From Rhodococcus sp. 1163 (GTDB lineage Bacteria > Actinomycetota > Actinomycetes > Mycobacteriales > Mycobacteriaceae), in contig NZ_MKKX01000020.1 in NCBI RefSeq assembly GCF_002091985.1, forward strand, positions 265,546 to 329,545: a DNA stretch of 64,000 bases. The letters are read 5' to 3'. Positions 33,049 through 43,405 of this stretch are shown here, in pieces. The number at the start of each line of letters is the position of its first letter. Position 1 is the stretch's first letter. The position numbers and the translations under genes are program-made. The notes under the pieces are model-generated. The model was given only the letters and a program-made list of their open reading frames with translations. It was not told the DNA's origin and did no database searches.

Positions 33049-34536
33049 CTACTCGCTCGGAACCATGGGTCCCGGAGCGTCGACGCGCTTGGGCAGCGCG
33101 AACACCAGCAGCAGTGCCACGACTCCGAATGCCGCGCTGACAGACATCGCAATCGATGCCCCGTGCATGAATCCGCTGGCTACGGTCTCCGGTCCGGTGA
33201 TGTTCAGATTGCCGAACAGAACGCTGCCGATGACCGCGATACCGACGGCGCTACCGATCCGCTGCATCGTAGCGATGACGCCACTCGCGGCGCCTGCATC
33301 TGCTCGGTCCACGGTTGCCACGATGAACTGAGCATTCGGGGCGATGAACGCTCCGTTACCCAGACCGCCGATCAGCATGGGCAGCAACAGTTTCCAGTTG
33401 GTGAGATCGGCGGCATCGGTGGTGGCCAGGACGAGCCACATCCAGATCAGGCTGATCGCGACGAACGAGGTGCCGATCAACAGAACTGTACGACCGAGCC
33501 TCTGTGTGAGCCGGTTGCTCTGGGACGCGGCGATGATGCTGCCGATTGCGAACGGAAGCATCACGATGCCGGAAGACAGTGCGGAGTTTCCGAGCCCGCT
33601 CTGCCACAGCAGCGAGATGGTGAAGAAGATACTGGTGAACGACGCGAAGTAGACGAGCGCGAGAATTGTCCCACCGGTGAAGGCGGGGTGAGCGAACAGC
33701 TTCGGCGGCACCAAGGGGTTGTCACGACGCTTGGTGTAGAACACTTCCCACGCGGCGAATACGGCGATGAGAACTACACCCGACACGATCGAGACATAGG
33801 TCCAGACCGGCCAACCCTGGTCCTGTCCTTCGATGAGCGGGACCAACAGTGCGACCAGACCTGCGGTGATGAGGATGAGCCCGATCCAGTCGATCCCGGT
33901 CTTCGCCGTGGCCGTTCGGTTCTCCGAGCGTCCTGGAAGCAACAGTGCAGCAGCAACGAGTCCGACGATTCCGATCGGTATGTTCACCCAGAACACGCCA
34001 CGCCAACCGTTTTCATCGCCGAAGGCTTCGATGATGAGACCGCCTGCAATCGGCCCCAAGGCCGTCGAGACACCGATCACTGCGCCCATGATCGCGAAAG
34101 CTTTGCCACGCACCTGAGCTGGGAACAGGAGTTGGATGAAGGCCGTTACGGCGGGGACGAAGATTCCGCCTGCGAGTCCCTGCACGATTCGCGAGATGAC
34201 CAATTGAAGGTCGTTCTGTGCGAGGCCGCAGGCAAAGCTGGCGACGGTGAACAGTGCCAGTCCGGTGAAGAAGACCCACTTGTGGCCGATCCGGTCGCCG
34301 ATCTTTCCTGCCGGTATCAGCGCCAGCCCGAAAGCAAGGGCGTATCCGGAGATAATCCACGCAAGAGTTGCCTCGGAGGCGTCGAGGCTCGTGCTGATCG
34401 TCGGAAGCGCAACGTTGACGATGGTCGTGTCCAGCAAAGCCATGAACATCCCGAGCAGCAGTACAACCAGTGCCTGCCATGCGCGACGTGGCACTTCGAC
34501 GGGAGGCGCCGATACCCGTGAGCTGTTGTCGGTCAT
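33049..34536 (-). CDS. MFS drug exporter, DHA2 (EmrB/QacA) family
   Basis: The 495-residue inner-membrane transporter has 14 predicted helices. Motifs include DTTIVNVALPTIS (TM1, DHA2 motif D1), ISGYALAFGLALIPAGKIGDRIGHKWVFFTGL (motif A) and ALGPIAGGLIIEAFGDENGWRGVFWVNIPIGI (motif C). It probably exports drugs or other hydrophobic compounds by proton antiport. The upstream part of the open frame overlaps the PadR gene and is not coding. It lies 20 bp after the PadR gene, which likely represses it. Confidence 0.88.
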   Translation of the reverse strand: MTDNSSRVSAPPVEVPRRAWQALVVLLLGMFMALLDTTIVNVALPTISTSLDASEATLAWIISGYALAFGLALIPAGKIGDRIGHKWVFFTGLALFTVASFACGLAQNDLQLVISRIVQGLAGGIFVPAVTAFIQLLFPAQVRGKAFAIMGAVIGVSTALGPIAGGLIIEAFGDENGWRGVFWVNIPIGIVGLVAAALLLPGRSENRTATAKTGIDWIGLILITAGLVALLVPLIEGQDQGWPVWTYVSIVSGVVLIAVFAAWEVFYTKRRDNPLVPPKLFAHPAFTGGTILALVYFASFTSIFFTISLLWQSGLGNSALSSGIVMLPFAIGSIIAASQSNRLTQRLGRTVLLIGTSFVAISLIWMWLVLATTDAADLTNWKLLLPMLIGGLGNGAFIAPNAQFIVATVDRADAGAASGVIATMQRIGSAVGIAVIGSVLFGNLNITGPETVASGFMHGASIAMSVSAAFGVVALLLVFALPKRVDAPGPMVPSE

Positions 34537-34556
34537 CTTGTCTCGCTGTTCTGTGT

Positions 34557-35132
34557 TCAGGTGGGAAGTGGGGGGTGAATTCTGTGTCGTTCGTCGGCGA
34601 GAATGCCCGGTAATGCAGCAACGAACCCTTCGTGCCAGTCGATCTCTGCCCGCAGACGATGTTCGCGATGCTCGAGCGCGTAGGTTTCGGCCAATGTCAG
34701 ATACGGATGCGCTTGCTCGTTCGCATCGACGGTGGTCCGAAGGAGGTCGTTCAACAGTCGGACCCGTTCCGCAATCACCTCGGGTAGGTGGTCGAGCCGG
34801 TCGGGGTCGAGCCTGGTCAGAGCCAAATCGAACGGGTCGGGGCGAAGCACGAAGTTGGACAGGCCCTCGCTTTGCAAGGCTCGCAGCTGCTCGCGCCCAC
34901 GCTCGGTGATCGCATACACCTGCCGGGCCGGGAAGTTCCCGTCCTGCTCGGTCCGCACATCCGCGATCAGACCCTCGGCATGAAGTCTCTTCAGCGCACC
35001 GTAGAGGCCTCCCACCGAAATATCTGTCCACATCTGCACATGTTCTTCTTCGGCCAAGAGACGAAGTTGATGACCATGCATCTCGCCTCGTTGCGCGAAC
35101 GAGCCGAGAATGAACAATCGGATCGAAGACAC
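34557..35132 (-). CDS. PadR-family transcriptional regulator
   Basis: It has 191 residues from the GTG at 35132 (SSIRLFILGSFAQRGEMHGHQLRLLAEEE). The PadR winged helix includes DISVGGLYGALKRLHAEGLIADVRTEQDGNFPARQVYAITERGREQL. The C-terminal helical domain (EHREHRLRAEIDWHEGFV) mediates dimerisation. It sits just upstream of the MFS exporter, the usual repressor-pump arrangement, with a direct repeat in its own promoter. Confidence 0.85.
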   Translation of the reverse strand: MSSIRLFILGSFAQRGEMHGHQLRLLAEEEHVQMWTDISVGGLYGALKRLHAEGLIADVRTEQDGNFPARQVYAITERGREQLRALQSEGLSNFVLRPDPFDLALTRLDPDRLDHLPEVIAERVRLLNDLLRTTVDANEQAHPYLTLAETYALEHREHRLRAEIDWHEGFVAALPGILADERHRIHPPLPT

Positions 35133-35133
35133 G

Positions 35134-35155
35134 CGAGTACTCTTGCACGAGTACT
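35134..35155. promoter_or_regulatory. Direct repeat CGAGTACT (probable PadR operator)
   Basis: CGAGTACT occurs at 35134-35141 and 35148-35155, 14 bp apart, and each copy contains the palindrome AGTACT. The pair lies directly upstream of the GTG start of the PadR gene, where its operator would be expected. Confidence 0.5.
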
Positions 35156-35278
35156 TATTCGTGTCAAAATCCGCTTCACCGTCACTGCGGTGCCACTGTG
35201 AGGACAACGTCACGTCGGGCTAACTGATGCGTCATCGACGTGAATCGTCCGGTGCGCATCGTGGGAGTCGTGTTGCCA

Positions 35279-38200
35279 ATGCCCCTCGATATCTCCCCAA
35301 GTGATATCTCGATAGTCACGCACACCGTCAAGACGGTATGCGCGTACTGCGGCGTCGGTTGCGGAATGAAACTTCAGATCGAACAACGCCAGAATCACCC
35401 CTCGACCATCACCACCTCGGTCGGTGACAAGTCCCATCCTGCCAATTTCGGGCGCCTTTGCACCAAGGGCTCGACGACGTCGGACATGCTCGCTGCGCCC
35501 GGACGCCTCGACGCCGCGCGTGTACGGGCCAATCGCGGCGATGATCCGCAACCGGCGGACACGAGAAAAACGATCGAGCGAACGGCGCGGAAGCTGCGCG
35601 CACTGATCGACGAGCACGGTCCCGACGCTTTTGCGCTGTATGTCTCGGGACAGATGTCCATCGAGGCGCAGTATCTGTCCAACAAGTTGGTCAAGGGTTT
35701 CATCGGAACCAATCAGATCGAATCGAACTCTCGCCTCTGCATGGCGAGCGCGGGCACCGGTTACAAGCTCTCGCTCGGCGCAGACGGGCCGCCCGGGTCG
35801 TACGAGGATTTCGATCATGCCGATGTCTTTTTGGTGACCGGGGCCAACATGGCCGACTGTCACCCGATTTTGTTTCTGAGGATGATGGACCGCGTCAAGC
35901 GCGGCGCGAAGTTGATCGTCGTCGACCCTCGGCGGAATGCGACTGCAGACAAAGCCGATCTTCACCTGAAGCTCGCGCCGGGGACGGACTTGGACCTGCT
36001 CAACGGAGTGCTACATATCCTGCTGGCGGAGGGGCTGACCGACGACAGATTCATCGCCGAGTTCACCGATGGCTGGGGCGTCATGGAGGACTTTCTGGCC
36101 GACTACATACCGTCTCGCGTGAGTACCAAGACGGGTATCCCCGAGGCCGATCTGTACACGGTCGCACGGTGGATCGGCGAGGCAGAGAACTGGATGAGCT
36201 GCTGGACAATGGGACTCAATCAGTCTACGCACGGGACGTGGAACACCAATGCCCTGGTCAATCTGCACTTGGCGACCGGGGCGATCTGCAAACGTGGCAG
36301 CGGACCGTTTTCGCTCACCGGCCAACCGAACGCCATGGGCGGCCGCGAAATGGGTTACATGGGACCGGGTCTTCCCGGCCAGCGGACAGTGCTGATCGAC
36401 GAGGATCGAGCCTTCGTGGAGGACAGGTGGAACCTCCCATCCGGCACGCTACGTACCGATGTCGGTGCGGGCACCATCGACATGTTCTCCCGGATGGCCG
36501 ACGGGGATATCAAGGCATGTTGGATCATCTGCACCAATCCTGTTGCGTCGGTAGCTAATCGAAAGACGGTCATCGCAGGCCTCGAGCGGGCCGAATTGGT
36601 GATCACCCAGGATGCATTCGCCGACACGGAGACCAATGGCTATGCCGACGTCATCCTCCCGGCGGCCCTGTGGACAGAGTCCGAGGGCGTCATGATCAAT
36701 TCCGAACGGAATCTCACTCTTTTCCAGAAGGCCGTGGACGCTCCCGGCCAAGCTCTGCCGGATTGGCAGATCATCGCGTTGATGGCGTGCGAGCTCGGCT
36801 ACTCCGATGCGTTCACCTATTCGTGCGCAGAGGAGATATTCGAGGAGATCAAAGAGTTCTCCAACATCAGGACCGGATACGACTTACGCGGGGTCACCTA
36901 TGAGCGACTCCGTACGACGCCGCTGCAGTGGCCGTGCCCACCGGACGACGACGAGGATCGCCACCCGATAAGATACCTCAACGACGGCGTCAGCCAACCT
37001 CTGCGCACGCTCGACGACGGCAGTACCCCGCGCCTGTCCTTTCCCACGCCATCAGGTCGGGCGCAGTTCTTCGCCCGGCCGTCGATGTCACCAGCTGAAA
37101 TGCCGGACGACGACTATCCCTTCCTGCTCAATACCGGCCGCCTGCAACATCAATGGCACACGATGACCAAGACCGGGAAAGTGGCGAAGCTCAACAAGCT
37201 CAACCCGGGTCCTTTCGTCGAGATCCATCCGCGCGACGCCGAGCGCCTAGGGTGCGAGTCGGGTGACCGGATCGAGGTCGCGTCGCGCCGCGGGCGGGCG
37301 GTACTGCCCGCGCTCGTCAGCGATCGGGTCAGGCCAGGCGACTGCTTCGCACCGTTCCACTGGAACGATTCGTTCGGTGAATACCTGTCGATAAACGCGG
37401 TGACCAACGACGCGGTCGATCCGTACTCACAGCAGCCCGAATTCAAGATCTGTGCGGTCACTCTGACGAAGGTTCCTGCAGCGCAATCGCAGTCGTATTA
37501 CGCCCCTGAGCACGGAGGAAATGCCTTGTCGCCGATCGACGCCTTTGCAGACCTCGTGGGCGAAGTCTCCGGGCCCTCGCTGCCCCTTCCGCTGATCGAG
37601 CAACGCTATGTGGCGGGCCTGTTGGCCGGATTACGCACGGACGCCGGGCGGAGTGCCGCAGGAGTTCCCACTCTGCCGACGACGACGCCATTGTCCGCAG
37701 AGACTCACGCCTGGCTCGGCGGCATGCTCGCCGGCTTGTTCTCACGCAGCGCCACCACTGCGGCGCCGCAGACACCCGTTCTCGTCGATTCGGCCGGGGA
37801 TAACAAAGGCAATGACGAACCACCGGTACTCGTACTGTGGGCTTCCCAGACGGGGACGGCAGAAGAATTCGCGTCGAGCTGCGTCGAGCATCTCCGGTCG
37901 ACGGGTCTTCTCGTCGAAGAGCACGTCATGGAGAACTTCGCACCAACCGAGCTGGTGCGGTACCGCGATGTGCTCCTGATCAGCAGCACTACCGGCGACG
38001 GCGACGCCCCCGACAACGGCACGTCCTTCCTCGACGGACTGTCCGGCGACAGCGCTCCCGATCTGTCCGGAAACAGATTCGCTGTTCTCGCCCTGGGTGA
38101 TTCGAGCTACGAGGATTTTTGCGGAAATGGTCGACGTCTCGACAGTCGATTCGCTGAACTGGGCGCGCAGCGTCTGGTGGGACGCGTCGATTGCGAGCCG

Positions 38201-39439
38201 GAATTCGAGGAAGCGGCGTCGGTATGGCTGGACCGCGTGGTATCCAGACTGGGCACACCGCCGCCGATGCAACCCGCCGCCTCCACTGGAACCACGTTGG
38301 CTACCGCTACGCTCATCCCGACTTACGGGAAGAAGGCACCGCTGGCAACGGCTCTGGTGCGCAACACTGTTCTGACGGTGACCGGGTCGCGAAAGGATGT
38401 CCGCCAGTTCGGATTCCACCTCCCCGACGGCACGTTGAGCTACGAGGCAGGCGATGCGCTCGGTGTGTGGCCGCGCAACAGCGTCGCACTGGTGGACGAG
38501 TGGCTCGAATTGACGGAGCTCGACGGCGATAGCGTCGTAGACATCGCCGGGCACGATGCGATGCCTCTTCGCAACGCCCTACGTGAGCGGTTGGAGATCG
38601 CAAAAATTTCCCCGGATCTATTGAAGTTCATCCACTCCCGCACGCGCGACGACGACCTGGAACGCTTGTTGATGCCGGAGAGCAAGAAGGACCTGCAGGA
38701 TTGGATCTGGGGCCGTCAGTCGGTCGACGTCCTGACGCATCTTCCGGTGCGGGCGGGAATCGACGAATGGCTCAGTGTCCTCAAACCGCTTCAGCCGCGG
38801 CTCTATTCGATCTCTTCGAGTCCCAAGGAGAATCCGCGGGAAGTGCAGCTGACAGTGTCCACAGTGCGTTACAACATCCATGGCGTCCCTCGACGCGGTG
38901 TCTGCTCGACGTATCTGGCCGATCACGCCGAAGGTGAAGAGGTCGGCATTTTCGTGCAGAAGTCGGCGCACTTCAAACCACCGGAGGACCCGACCGCGCC
39001 GATGATCATGGTCGGGCCCGGCACCGGCGTCGCCCCGTTCCGCGCCTTCCTGTACGAGCGTCGGGCACGCGGACACACCGGACCGAACTGGTTGTTCTTC
39101 GGCGAACAGCATGCCTCCACGGACTTCTACTATCGCGAGGAACTGACCACGATGCTCGACGACGGGTCGCTGAGCCGGCTCGATCTGGCTTTCTCACGTG
39201 ATCAGAGCGCGAAGGTCTACGTGCAGGATCGTATGAGCGAACATGGTGCTCAGCTGTGGGAGTGGCTCCAGCGTGGTGCGCACTTCTACGTGTGCGGCGA
39301 TGCTTCACGAATGGCAAAAGACGTCGACAGTGCCTTGAAAGGCATTGTTGCTCAACATGGTCGGCTCGCGCCCGCCAGCGCAGAGGCTTACGTCAAAGCG
39401 TTGGCGGCAGAAAAGCGTTACGTGCGGGACGTGTACTGA
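35279..39439 (+). CDS. Assimilatory nitrate reductase fused to flavodoxin/FAD/NADPH reductase
   Basis: This is a single polypeptide of about 1386 residues. Residues 1-740 are a NasA-type molybdopterin reductase with 4Fe-4S cysteines 21, 24, 28 and 61, and a Mo-ligand-type Cys near 154 in [13 protein letters not shown]. After a linker, residues about 850-990 form a flavodoxin domain ([31 protein letters not shown]). Residues about 1010-1386 form a CysJ-like FAD/NADPH module ([34 protein letters not shown]). Electrons should pass NADPH to FAD to FMN to Fe-S to Mo, reducing nitrate to nitrite in the cytosol. ATG 35279 or GTG 35240 may start it. No nitrite reductase is adjacent. Confidence 0.85.
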   Translation: MPLDISPSDISIVTHTVKTVCAYCGVGCGMKLQIEQRQNHPSTITTSVGDKSHPANFGRLCTKGSTTSDMLAAPGRLDAARVRANRGDDPQPADTRKTIERTARKLRALIDEHGPDAFALYVSGQMSIEAQYLSNKLVKGFIGTNQIESNSRLCMASAGTGYKLSLGADGPPGSYEDFDHADVFLVTGANMADCHPILFLRMMDRVKRGAKLIVVDPRRNATADKADLHLKLAPGTDLDLLNGVLHILLAEGLTDDRFIAEFTDGWGVMEDFLADYIPSRVSTKTGIPEADLYTVARWIGEAENWMSCWTMGLNQSTHGTWNTNALVNLHLATGAICKRGSGPFSLTGQPNAMGGREMGYMGPGLPGQRTVLIDEDRAFVEDRWNLPSGTLRTDVGAGTIDMFSRMADGDIKACWIICTNPVASVANRKTVIAGLERAELVITQDAFADTETNGYADVILPAALWTESEGVMINSERNLTLFQKAVDAPGQALPDWQIIALMACELGYSDAFTYSCAEEIFEEIKEFSNIRTGYDLRGVTYERLRTTPLQWPCPPDDDEDRHPIRYLNDGVSQPLRTLDDGSTPRLSFPTPSGRAQFFARPSMSPAEMPDDDYPFLLNTGRLQHQWHTMTKTGKVAKLNKLNPGPFVEIHPRDAERLGCESGDRIEVASRRGRAVLPALVSDRVRPGDCFAPFHWNDSFGEYLSINAVTNDAVDPYSQQPEFKICAVTLTKVPAAQSQSYYAPEHGGNALSPIDAFADLVGEVSGPSLPLPLIEQRYVAGLLAGLRTDAGRSAAGVPTLPTTTPLSAETHAWLGGMLAGLFSRSATTAAPQTPVLVDSAGDNKGNDEPPVLVLWASQTGTAEEFASSCVEHLRSTGLLVEEHVMENFAPTELVRYRDVLLISSTTGDGDAPDNGTSFLDGLSGDSAPDLSGNRFAVLALGDSSYEDFCGNGRRLDSRFAELGAQRLVGRVDCEPEFEEAASVWLDRVVSRLGTPPPMQPAASTGTTLATATLIPTYGKKAPLATALVRNTVLTVTGSRKDVRQFGFHLPDGTLSYEAGDALGVWPRNSVALVDEWLELTELDGDSVVDIAGHDAMPLRNALRERLEIAKISPDLLKFIHSRTRDDDLERLLMPESKKDLQDWIWGRQSVDVLTHLPVRAGIDEWLSVLKPLQPRLYSISSSPKENPREVQLTVSTVRYNIHGVPRRGVCSTYLADHAEGEEVGIFVQKSAHFKPPEDPTAPMIMVGPGTGVAPFRAFLYERRARGHTGPNWLFFGEQHASTDFYYREELTTMLDDGSLSRLDLAFSRDQSAKVYVQDRMSEHGAQLWEWLQRGAHFYVCGDASRMAKDVDSALKGIVAQHGRLAPASAEAYVKALAAEKRYVRDVY

Positions 39440-39474
39440 CTATCCGTCGTGTTCTGACGCAACCTGGCTGATCG

Positions 39475-40068
39475 TCAGTCCGGGATTGCTGCCACGTCGG
39501 GGGCGACGACGCCGAACAGATCTGCGATCGACGCCAGGCTCGCGGCCTGGAGTGCGCCGGCGTCGACGCCGCCCGCACCGGGCAACGATCGGGTGGCTGT
39601 GGTGCTGGCGACGACTGTCGGACTGTAGCCCAGGCTGAACGCTCCCCGGGCGGTGGAGTTGACACACATATGTGTCATAAATCCGGCGAGCAGCAGATTT
39701 TCCACCCCGAGCGCACGCAATCTCTCGTCGAGGTCGGTACTCACGAACGAGTTCGGGTAGTTCTTCACGATCACCGATTCATCGCCGCGGGGAGCGACTC
39801 GCTCGACGATCTGACCGATGTCGGCGCTGATGTCGTACGGACTTCCTACCCCGGCGTCGTGCATGATGTGGAAGATCGGGGTACCAGCGCTGCGCGCCCG
39901 GTCGAGTAGGTCAGCAGCGGCATCCAATGCAGGTCGAACGCCGACGAGTTCCAAGACACCCTGGGTGTAAGTGTTTTGAAGATCGATCATGATCAAGGCC
40001 GAATCGGCGAGCGCAGACGGCACGTCGGGCATTCCGGTCAGTTGGCGAAGTGTCACGTTGTCGGTCAT
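39475..40068 (-). CDS. Isochorismatase-like cysteine hydrolase
   Basis: The 197-residue alpha/beta hydrolase has the Asp-Lys-Cys triad: Asp29 in LIMIDLQNTY, the Lys in SVIVKNYPNSF and the Cys in AGFMTHMCVNSTA. It also has the cis-peptide region typical of nicotinamidase/isochorismatase relatives. The ATG at 40068 begins MTDNVTLRQLTGM. It lies 89 bp after the dapA paralogue on the same strand, and may be expressed with it. The substrate is unclear. Confidence 0.82.
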   Translation of the reverse strand: MTDNVTLRQLTGMPDVPSALADSALIMIDLQNTYTQGVLELVGVRPALDAAADLLDRARSAGTPIFHIMHDAGVGSPYDISADIGQIVERVAPRGDESVIVKNYPNSFVSTDLDERLRALGVENLLLAGFMTHMCVNSTARGAFSLGYSPTVVASTTATRSLPGAGGVDAGALQAASLASIADLFGVVAPDVAAIPD

Positions 40069-40157
40069 TCTTACATCCTCCTGGATGCTCGGAACTCGGA
40101 CACCGAACCTAAATCCGCGCACGTTGCTTCCCCGTTGCAACCCGCGCCGATCGAGCG

Positions 40158-41036
40158 TCAGGCCAGCAAACCCGCAGTTCGAAGCGCTGCCCGGACGTCC
40201 TCGTAATGCCACTCGTCGAGCGGAACCAGAGGAAGCCTGATGCCTCCGGGCATCAATCCCATCTCCGCCAGCGCCCACTTCACGGGAATGGGGTTCGGTT
40301 CGGCGAACAAGGCCGTGTGCAGGCCGACGAGCTTCGCATCGATTTCCGACGCACCTTCTGAGTCACCGGCCAGCGCAGCTGCACACATCCGAGCCATCGC
40401 CTCCGGTGCAACGTTCGCGGTCACCGAGATGTTGCCGTGGAAACCGGCCAACATGCTGGCTCTGGCCGTACCGTCGTCACCCGAATACAAAGCGAATTCT
40501 CCGAGTTCGAGAGCAACCAATTCGCGGACGCGATCCAGGTCGCCTGCGGCCTCTTTCAGGCCGACGATGTTCGGGATCTCCGCGAGCCTGGAGACAGTCG
40601 AGGGCAGCATGTCGCACCCGGTACGCGAGGGGACGTTGTACAGGTATTGAGGGATGTCGACGGCTTCTGCGACCGCACGGAAGTGCCGGTACAGACCTTC
40701 TTGCGGGGGCTTGTTGTAGTACGGAGTAACCAGAAGCGCACCATCGGCTCCGGCGGCCTTGGCAGCCCGGGTGAGGTGAATCGCCTCGGACGTCGAATTC
40801 GCGCCGGTTCCCGCAATGACCGGAATCCGCCCGGCAACCACGTTGATGGTTTCTCGAATGATCTCGGTGTGCTCGGCCACCGAGAGCGTCGACGATTCGC
40901 CGGTCGTTCCAGCTGCAACGATCGCCGAGGTTCCGCCGCTGACCTGGCGCTCGACTAGTTCAGCGAACGATGCATGGTCGATCTCGCCGTTATCGGTCAT
41001 AGGCGTGACAATTGCAACGATGCTTCCGATGATCAC
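40158..41036 (-). CDS. dapA: 4-hydroxy-tetrahydrodipicolinate synthase, proteobacterial-type
   Basis: The 292-residue TIM-barrel aldolase condenses pyruvate with aspartate semialdehyde in lysine and diaminopimelate synthesis. With GTG 41036 the Schiff-base lysine falls at Lys161 (GLKEAAGD), the E. coli position, and the length equals E. coli DapA. Stretches such as GSIVAIVTPM, RIPVIAGTGAN, YNVPSRTGCD and EPNPIPVKWA are nearly the enterobacterial sequence and unlike mycobacterial DapA. It is not next to dapB, so it is probably an additional, acquired copy or a related aldolase. Confidence 0.85.
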   Translation of the reverse strand: MIIGSIVAIVTPMTDNGEIDHASFAELVERQVSGGTSAIVAAGTTGESSTLSVAEHTEIIRETINVVAGRIPVIAGTGANSTSEAIHLTRAAKAAGADGALLVTPYYNKPPQEGLYRHFRAVAEAVDIPQYLYNVPSRTGCDMLPSTVSRLAEIPNIVGLKEAAGDLDRVRELVALELGEFALYSGDDGTARASMLAGFHGNISVTANVAPEAMARMCAAALAGDSEGASEIDAKLVGLHTALFAEPNPIPVKWALAEMGLMPGGIRLPLVPLDEWHYEDVRAALRTAGLLA

Positions 41037-41247
41037 AGCGTGACGCCTTCCGTCCAGAGTTCGATCTACGTCGGGAATGGTAGACGAACGCAGCGATGCC
41101 CGGGCTTCGGCCATCGCGGCCAGTGGATCGCGGCGTCGCTGGGCGGGCCGAATCCGGTCGTTGTGGTTGACTTGAATTCAACCGAAGGGGCCCTGTGAAC
41201 CAGCTCAACGTCGCAGCCACAACGCGGCCGCTCGAAAGCGCGAAACC

Positions 41248-42420
41248 ATGATCGTCGACCCAACCACCCTCGCCTCGAAAGATCGCGAACTCTCCGAGCC
41301 CGAGGGCCCGATGGTCGTGTGGACCGAGAACGGGCAGGAGCGCTCGGCGCGGTGGCGTTCGGAGAACAACGCCCCACCACCGAAGGCCATCCACATCATC
41401 GGCGACGACATCACCGCCGATGTCGCATACAAGCGGGCGTCGATCGGTGAGTCCTTACTCTGGCGTGGCGATTTCAACAATGCACGCCAATTGCTGAAGG
41501 CGATCACCCGGCGAGCCGAGCCACGGGCACGACGGCCGTCGTCCACTCCGGCGGAAGACTTTCATCTCCACCGCCAGGATCAGGCGCGGCGTGCGCGCAC
41601 TCTCGGAATGCTGCTCGTCGAACTCGATTCGAATTTTGTTCTCGACTACGGCAGAGCACCCGACGTCGGGCTCGCAGCCCGTGAGGTCTACGGCGAGGCC
41701 TCGACGCCCTCGCTGTTGTCTCTTCGAGAACTGCTCAGTCTCATCGGCGCACACGAATGGCGACGCAAGGGTGTTCGCATTCCCGCACTGGACGCCACCA
41801 TCGAGCCACACTTCGGCGTCTTCTCGCCACTGCGTGGCGAATACGTGCAGCTCGTGGCGAACACTCCCCTTCCCGACGGAACGACCACGGCCTTCGACAT
41901 CGGTACCGGCACAGGCGTTTTGGCTGCTGTCCTGGCACGACGCGGTGTCACCGACATCGTCGCGACGGATCGGGACCCACGGGCGGTTGCGTGCGCCACC
42001 TCCAATCTCGAGCGACTGGGTTTCGCCGACAGCGTCGACGTGCAGCTCACCGACATCTTTCCTGCCGGACGCGCATCCCTGGTGGTGTGCAATCCGCCGT
42101 GGATTCCCACGAAGCCGACCTCGGGGATAGAACATGCGATCTACGACCCGGGAAGCCGCATGCTGCGTGCTTTCCTGGATCGGCTTCCCAAACATCTCGA
42201 ACCCGGCGGCGAGGCCTGGCTGGTGATCTCAGATCTGGCGGAACTCCTCGGGCTCGCGACACGCGAGGACCTCCTCGCGGCAATCGACCGCGCCGGCCTG
42301 GAAGTACTCGGCAGAACAGACACCGCGCCGACGCATTCCCGTGCGCGTGACACCGACGATCTCTTTCACGCCGCGCGGTCACGCGAGACGACGTCCCTGT
42401 GGCGGCTGGCTGCGCGCTGA
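41248..42420 (+). CDS. Class I SAM-dependent methyltransferase, N5/N6-methylating type
   Basis: The protein has 390 residues. The N-terminal 200 residues form an accessory region (ITADVAYKRASIGESLLWRGDFNNARQLLKAI). Then comes a Rossmann methyltransferase with motif I AFDIGTGTGVLAAVLARRG and the NPPWIP catalytic motif of amino-group methylases (HemK/RsmC-like). The substrate may be rRNA or a protein glutamine; this cannot be decided here. It is divergent from dapA. Confidence 0.78.
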   Translation: MIVDPTTLASKDRELSEPEGPMVVWTENGQERSARWRSENNAPPPKAIHIIGDDITADVAYKRASIGESLLWRGDFNNARQLLKAITRRAEPRARRPSSTPAEDFHLHRQDQARRARTLGMLLVELDSNFVLDYGRAPDVGLAAREVYGEASTPSLLSLRELLSLIGAHEWRRKGVRIPALDATIEPHFGVFSPLRGEYVQLVANTPLPDGTTTAFDIGTGTGVLAAVLARRGVTDIVATDRDPRAVACATSNLERLGFADSVDVQLTDIFPAGRASLVVCNPPWIPTKPTSGIEHAIYDPGSRMLRAFLDRLPKHLEPGGEAWLVISDLAELLGLATREDLLAAIDRAGLEVLGRTDTAPTHSRARDTDDLFHAARSRETTSLWRLAAR

Positions 42421-42438
42421 CCGACCGACCTGGTCATC

Positions 42439-43389
42439 TCATCCGTGCCGCCTGCGGTATTCCGCTTCGGCCCCGGGATGAAGAGGGATGGCGCCGGTCA
42501 TGACGAGCGACCGAGCGTCGAGGAATTGGCTACCGATCGCCTGTCGGGGAACCAGCGAGGACGACTGATCGAGCAGCAGGCTCACCAATCCCGCCACAGT
42601 CCGATCCGGCACGTCCGGGTGGGCCAGCAGCAGGTTCGGGATTCCGACGGTCGTCACTTCCGGATGTTCGCCGTACACGTTCGCCGGCACCAGCACCGAT
42701 TCGTACGCGGTCCCGAACTCACGCCGCAAGTCTGCGACCACGGCGCCCAGATCGAGTAACCGGATCGCCATCGGCGGGTCGGCGAACGCCGGGGTCGGCA
42801 ATCCCCCAGCCCACATCACGGCGTCGATCTCGTTGTCGGACAACGCGTGTGCCGCGGAACTCATCGACATCTGGACTTCACGGACCGCACCGGGACCGGA
42901 CAAACCCGTCGCGTCGAAGATACGCTGGGACACCAGGGTGGCACCGGATCCCGGGGCGCCGACGCTCACCGGCCGCCCCCGCAGATCACTTACCGTCTCG
43001 ATGCCCGAGTCGGCTCGCACCGCAACCTGGAAGTAGTTCTCGTAGACGCATCCCACCGCCGCCAAATCTCGACTCGGATGGCTGTAGGCGGCGTCGGCCA
43101 ACGTAAGTGCCAGCTCGGCACGTCGGCAGTCCAAGGCTTCCAGGTTGTCGAGGGAGCCCGCCGTCGTCAGCGGAACGACCTCCGCCGTAGCCGTCGAGGC
43201 TGCCGCGTCGGCGAGCAGGCCCGAGAACTCCCAGAAGAAACCTCCGACCTCACCTGATGCGAGGCGGAGTTGCGGTGGAGGATCCGACGCGCAGGCAGTG
43301 CCCGCCGCGGCGGCGCTCACAGCCAGCAGTCCCGCCCGCAGCGCGGCTCTGCGGGAGAGCAACGCTGCGGGCGGGACCATGTTCGTCAC
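42439..43389 (-). CDS. TAXI-family solute-binding lipoprotein
   Basis: The 316-residue exported lipoprotein has a twin-arginine-like start (LLSRRAALRAGLLAVSAAAAGTAC) and acylated Cys33. The TAXI fold is indicated by LRLASGEVGGFFWEFSGLLADA, DLRGRPVSVGAPGSGATLVSQRIFD and the DAVMWAGGLPTPA segment. TAXI proteins normally serve TRAP transporters, but no DctQ/DctM permease is present. It lies 16 bp after an MHS-type MFS gene and downstream of a two-component system, so it may deliver or sense the same substrate. Confidence 0.78.
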   Translation of the reverse strand: MTNMVPPAALLSRRAALRAGLLAVSAAAAGTACASDPPPQLRLASGEVGGFFWEFSGLLADAAASTATAEVVPLTTAGSLDNLEALDCRRAELALTLADAAYSHPSRDLAAVGCVYENYFQVAVRADSGIETVSDLRGRPVSVGAPGSGATLVSQRIFDATGLSGPGAVREVQMSMSSAAHALSDNEIDAVMWAGGLPTPAFADPPMAIRLLDLGAVVADLRREFGTAYESVLVPANVYGEHPEVTTVGIPNLLLAHPDVPDRTVAGLVSLLLDQSSSLVPRQAIGSQFLDARSLVMTGAIPLHPGAEAEYRRRHG

Positions 43390-43405
43390 TGTAAGGCGTG
43401 GCAGA

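Noticed and set aside
33007..34521. 504-codon plus-strand open frame opposite the DHA2 exporter
   Set aside because: Antisense shadow: the translation is dominated by Asp, Arg, Gln and Cys and has no domain, while the minus strand encodes a textbook MFS protein.
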